DNA from: a virus
Direction: 5' to 3' (one strand)
DNA length: 38,153 nucleotides
Virus record (IMG/VR): IMGVR_UViG_3300005600_000052
Coordinates: 1 to 38,153 of that record
Below, in pieces: positions 37,389 through 38,153 of this stretch (position 1 is the first letter of the stretch; each line of letters opens with the position of its first letter). A model generated the notes under the pieces. The model made no database searches and was not told the origin of the DNA. It saw only the letters and a list, made by a program, of their open reading frames with translations. A program made the translations under genes and the position numbers.

Positions 37389-38153
37389 ATGCCAGAGGAA
37401 CAAAAAGCTCCATTTGTCCGGATAAAGGTTCTCCACGGAACTGACGTCGATCGACGACTGGCCAATGATATTGACGATTCAGAATTCCACGTTACCACTG
37501 ATCAATTCCGGGCATGGATAGGTAAATTCAACTTGCTTTCTGGCCACCCACACCACGGCGCCACCAACCAAGCCGCACGTCTCACATTGAGAACAACAGA
37601 AGATCGAGGTTGTTATCCTGGGGACACGTGCAAACAGAGCGACAATGGCAAAATATACCAGTGCATATCCAACGAAGGCCAAGCCACAGAGGACTGGCTG
37701 GACCTTACTGATCACCCCCACACGCTCACCAACATCACAGATGCCGGAACTGCCGCCGGATATGACGTACCGGCAAGTGGAAACGCGGCATCAGGGCAGG
37801 TTGTGCTTGGAAATGACTCCAGACTTTATGACCCTCGCACACCCACCGCGCACGGGCACACTTTAAGCGATATCTCCGACGCTGGAACCGCTGCAGGACT
37901 AAACGTTCCAGCTTCAGGTGACGCTGCATCCGGCGAAGTGGTGAAAGGCAACGATTCCCGCCTTTCAGACCCTCGAACTCCGACGGCCCATACGCACGAT
38001 GATCTCTATTACACCGAGGGTGAAATTGACACCCAAATGGCTGGCAAATCAGACACCGGCCACGGGCACACTTTAAGCGATGTTTCAGACGCCGGAACAG
38101 CCGCTTCAAAGAACGTTCCAGCGACGGGAGACGCTGCAGCCGGTGAGGCAGTT
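37389..38153 (+). CDS. Tail fibre protein with 46-residue repeats (partial, 3' end missing)
   Basis: 255 codons read to the window edge without a stop. The N-terminal 110 residues are an attachment domain (FVRIKVLHGTDVDRRLANDI, with two Cys: CYPGDTC). From 37734 a repeat begins: SDAGTAAG-x-NVPASGDAASG-x-VV-x-GNDSRLSDPRTPTAH, with an insert THDDLYYTEGEIDTQM between copies 2 and 3. This repeat is common in phage fibres, where it forms trimeric shafts. It probably binds the cell surface. Confidence 0.8.
   Translation, partial: MPEEQKAPFVRIKVLHGTDVDRRLANDIDDSEFHVTTDQFRAWIGKFNLLSGHPHHGATNQAARLTLRTTEDRGCYPGDTCKQSDNGKIYQCISNEGQATEDWLDLTDHPHTLTNITDAGTAAGYDVPASGNAASGQVVLGNDSRLYDPRTPTAHGHTLSDISDAGTAAGLNVPASGDAASGEVVKGNDSRLSDPRTPTAHTHDDLYYTEGEIDTQMAGKSDTGHGHTLSDVSDAGTAASKNVPATGDAAAGEAV
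37734..38153 (+). repeat. 46-codon repeats in the tail fibre gene
   Basis: Copies begin at 37734, 37872 and 38082. The first two are 138 bp (46 codons) apart. The third is 210 bp after the second because of a 24-codon insert. The DNA is also similar, with shared ACTTTAAGCGAT. Confidence 0.7.

Noticed and set aside
1-38153. CRISPR arrays, tRNA or rRNA genes
   Set aside because: No regularly spaced identical repeats with unique spacers and no cloverleaf or rRNA-like stretch seen; the repeats present are hairpins, short tandem motifs or protein repeats.

Overview
The window is almost entirely one transposable (Mu-type) phage or prophage with a long non-contractile tail (siphovirus). A DDE transposase (MuA), an AAA+ transposition helper (MuB), Gam, a gp16/DUF1018 protein, a gp25/26/27-like block, the terminase, a DUF935 portal and an I-type protease identify it. 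No tail sheath or contractile baseplate gene is seen. Two tail-tube-like proteins, a G/GT-type chaperone pair, a tape measure, a DUF2163 hub and NlpC/P60 proteins place it near the B3/D3112-type transposable siphophages. Host, by inference: short CTGCG- and TTAGTGCC-type tandem motifs between genes, GC-rich palindromic elements and scarce Shine-Dalgarno sites recall Verrucomicrobiota or related PVC bacteria. No rRNA, tRNA or certain host gene is present to confirm this.

Layout. 1-275: possible host DNA or phage end, with part of a group of three 14-bp repeats. 276-11213 (minus strand): early operon running leftward. In transcription order it holds a ribbon-helix-helix (RHH) regulator, an HTH protein, a DUF3102-like protein, a lipoprotein, a tail-anchored ORF, MuA, three small proteins, MuB, two small proteins, Gam, a basic peptide, gp16-like, several very small proteins including two cysteine-rich ones, a DUF3820-like protein and a secreted beta-helix-like protein. 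A terminator follows, and then a lone DnaA-domain-IV protein. Many of these genes are joined by ATGA stop/start overlaps. 11214-11299: divergent promoters and repeated operators. 11300-11638 (plus): a second RHH regulator, a paralogue of the first. 11639-14183: an AT-richer accessory segment with a secreted protein and a coupled DUF4747-like/four-helix membrane protein pair, closed by a terminator. 14244-38153 (plus): the late operon for packaging, head, connector, tail tube, chaperones, tape measure, tail tip and fibre. The last fibre gene runs off the window.

How it works together (inference): the two facing RHH paralogues probably form the lysogeny switch, a CI/Cro layout built from ribbon-helix-helix proteins. 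MuA and MuB replicate the genome by transposition and Gam protects DNA ends. The DnaA-like protein beyond the early terminator sits where Mu keeps its Mor/C activators and could turn on the late operon.

Notable points are the RHH/RHH switch, the DUF4747-like/membrane pair as a candidate exclusion or defence cassette, a family of hairpin elements placed between late genes and also inside three of them in frame, a Glu in place of the second catalytic Asp of MuA, an antisense gene pair, and a likely -1 frameshift in the tail chaperone.
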